DNA of 35,167 nucleotides, taken from positions 1-35,167 of the forward strand of contig JAHJHC010000077.1 of the NCBI GenBank assembly GCA_018824145.1, in the 5' to 3' direction. Below, piece by piece: positions 34,577 through 35,167 of the stretch. The position numbers were made by a program, and so were the translations under genes. The notes beneath the pieces are model-generated. The model worked only from the letters and a program-made list of their open reading frames with translations. It searched no databases and had not been told where the DNA came from. Numbering within the stretch: the first letter of the stretch is position 1; each line of letters starts with the position of its first letter. The stretch is from Candidatus Omnitrophota bacterium. GTDB taxonomy: Bacteria; Omnitrophota; Gorgyraeia; Gorgyraeales; Gorgyraeaceae.

Positions 34577-35167
34577 TGTCTAGTACTCAAAAGAAAGATA
34601 AAATTGTGATTTTAGGCGCAGGATTAGCGGGTTTGAGCACAGCCTATCATTTAAAGCGTGGATACGCATTATTTGAAAAAGATGCGGAACCAGGAGGGAT
34701 GGCCAGGTCTATAAATCAGGACGGTTATATATTTGATTATGACGGTCATCTTTTATATTTCAAAGATGAGTATACTTTTTCGTTGGTCAGGCAACTCTTG
34801 GGTGAAAATCTGGCGCCTCATAAACGTAACTCATGGATATATTCAAAGGGCAGTTTTACGCGATATCCATTCCAGGCAAATTTTTATGGGCTTCCAAAAG
34901 GTGTGGTTAGAGATTGTCTCTTAGGTCTTATAAAAGCTAGAGGGAGTTTTTTCTCGACAAATCTTTCTAATAGAGAGGGTGGGTCTGGAGAAGGATCGAA
35001 TGGAAATTTTGAGAACTGGATAAGAAGGACGTTTGGAAATGGTATAGCTTAACATTTTATGCTCCCATATAATAGAAAATTCTGGACTATTGAACCGGCT
35101 GATATTACCTGTGACTGGTTAGATGGTTTTGTGCCAGTGCCTACACTTGAAGATGCAGTAGTAGGTG
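34576..35167 (+). pseudogene. FAD-dependent amine-oxidase/protoporphyrinogen-oxidase-like protein, interrupted by an in-frame TAA at 35050-35052 and running off the window
   Basis: IVILGAGLAGLSTAYHLKRGYALFEKDAEPGGMARS; after TAA the same frame continues HFMLPYNRKFWTIEPADITCDWLDGFVPVPTLEDAVVG. Confidence 0.7.

Noticed and set aside
1-35167. Phage, transposase, CRISPR-Cas or defence system
   Set aside because: No integrase, transposase, Cas, restriction or toxin-antitoxin motifs were seen in the supplied ORFs.

Overview
AT-rich 35 kb bacterial chromosomal window in which every supported gene is on the + strand. The gene content and style suggest an Omnitrophota-like lineage, but this is an impression and was not tested. 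Core landmarks: CvpA-family gene, NIF3/DUF34-family gene, dnaG and rpoD (about 12.8-17.8 kb), two tRNA genes, a CT398-type zinc-ribbon gene, an RNase HI gene and rnpB (about 25.2-27.2 kb). Between and around them are lineage-specific genes: orphan response regulators, a pilin-like gene, a 2.1k-aa multidomain protein (3.6-10.0 kb), a BNR/YCF48-like protein with an in-frame palindromic repeat, a kinesin-light-chain-like TPR array, an SGNH/GT39 group, and a surface-glycan or sulfatase cluster to the right edge. Most notable observations: (i) the giant exported-looking protein combining an APH-like kinase fold, a degenerate P-loop, two LuxR-type HTHs and a duplicated C-terminal module; (ii) a 75-bp palindromic element translated in frame; (iii) tRNA 3' ends that start inverted repeats followed by a shared 27-nt tail; (iv) rnpB abutting the RNase HI stop codon with an extended internal helix; (v) several sigma70-like promoters placed so that transcripts would be nearly leaderless; (vi) a nonsense codon in a well-conserved motif of the FAD oxidoreductase at the right edge; (vii) a cre/LacI-like palindrome before dnaG. 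All coordinates were read by hand, and no searches were run.
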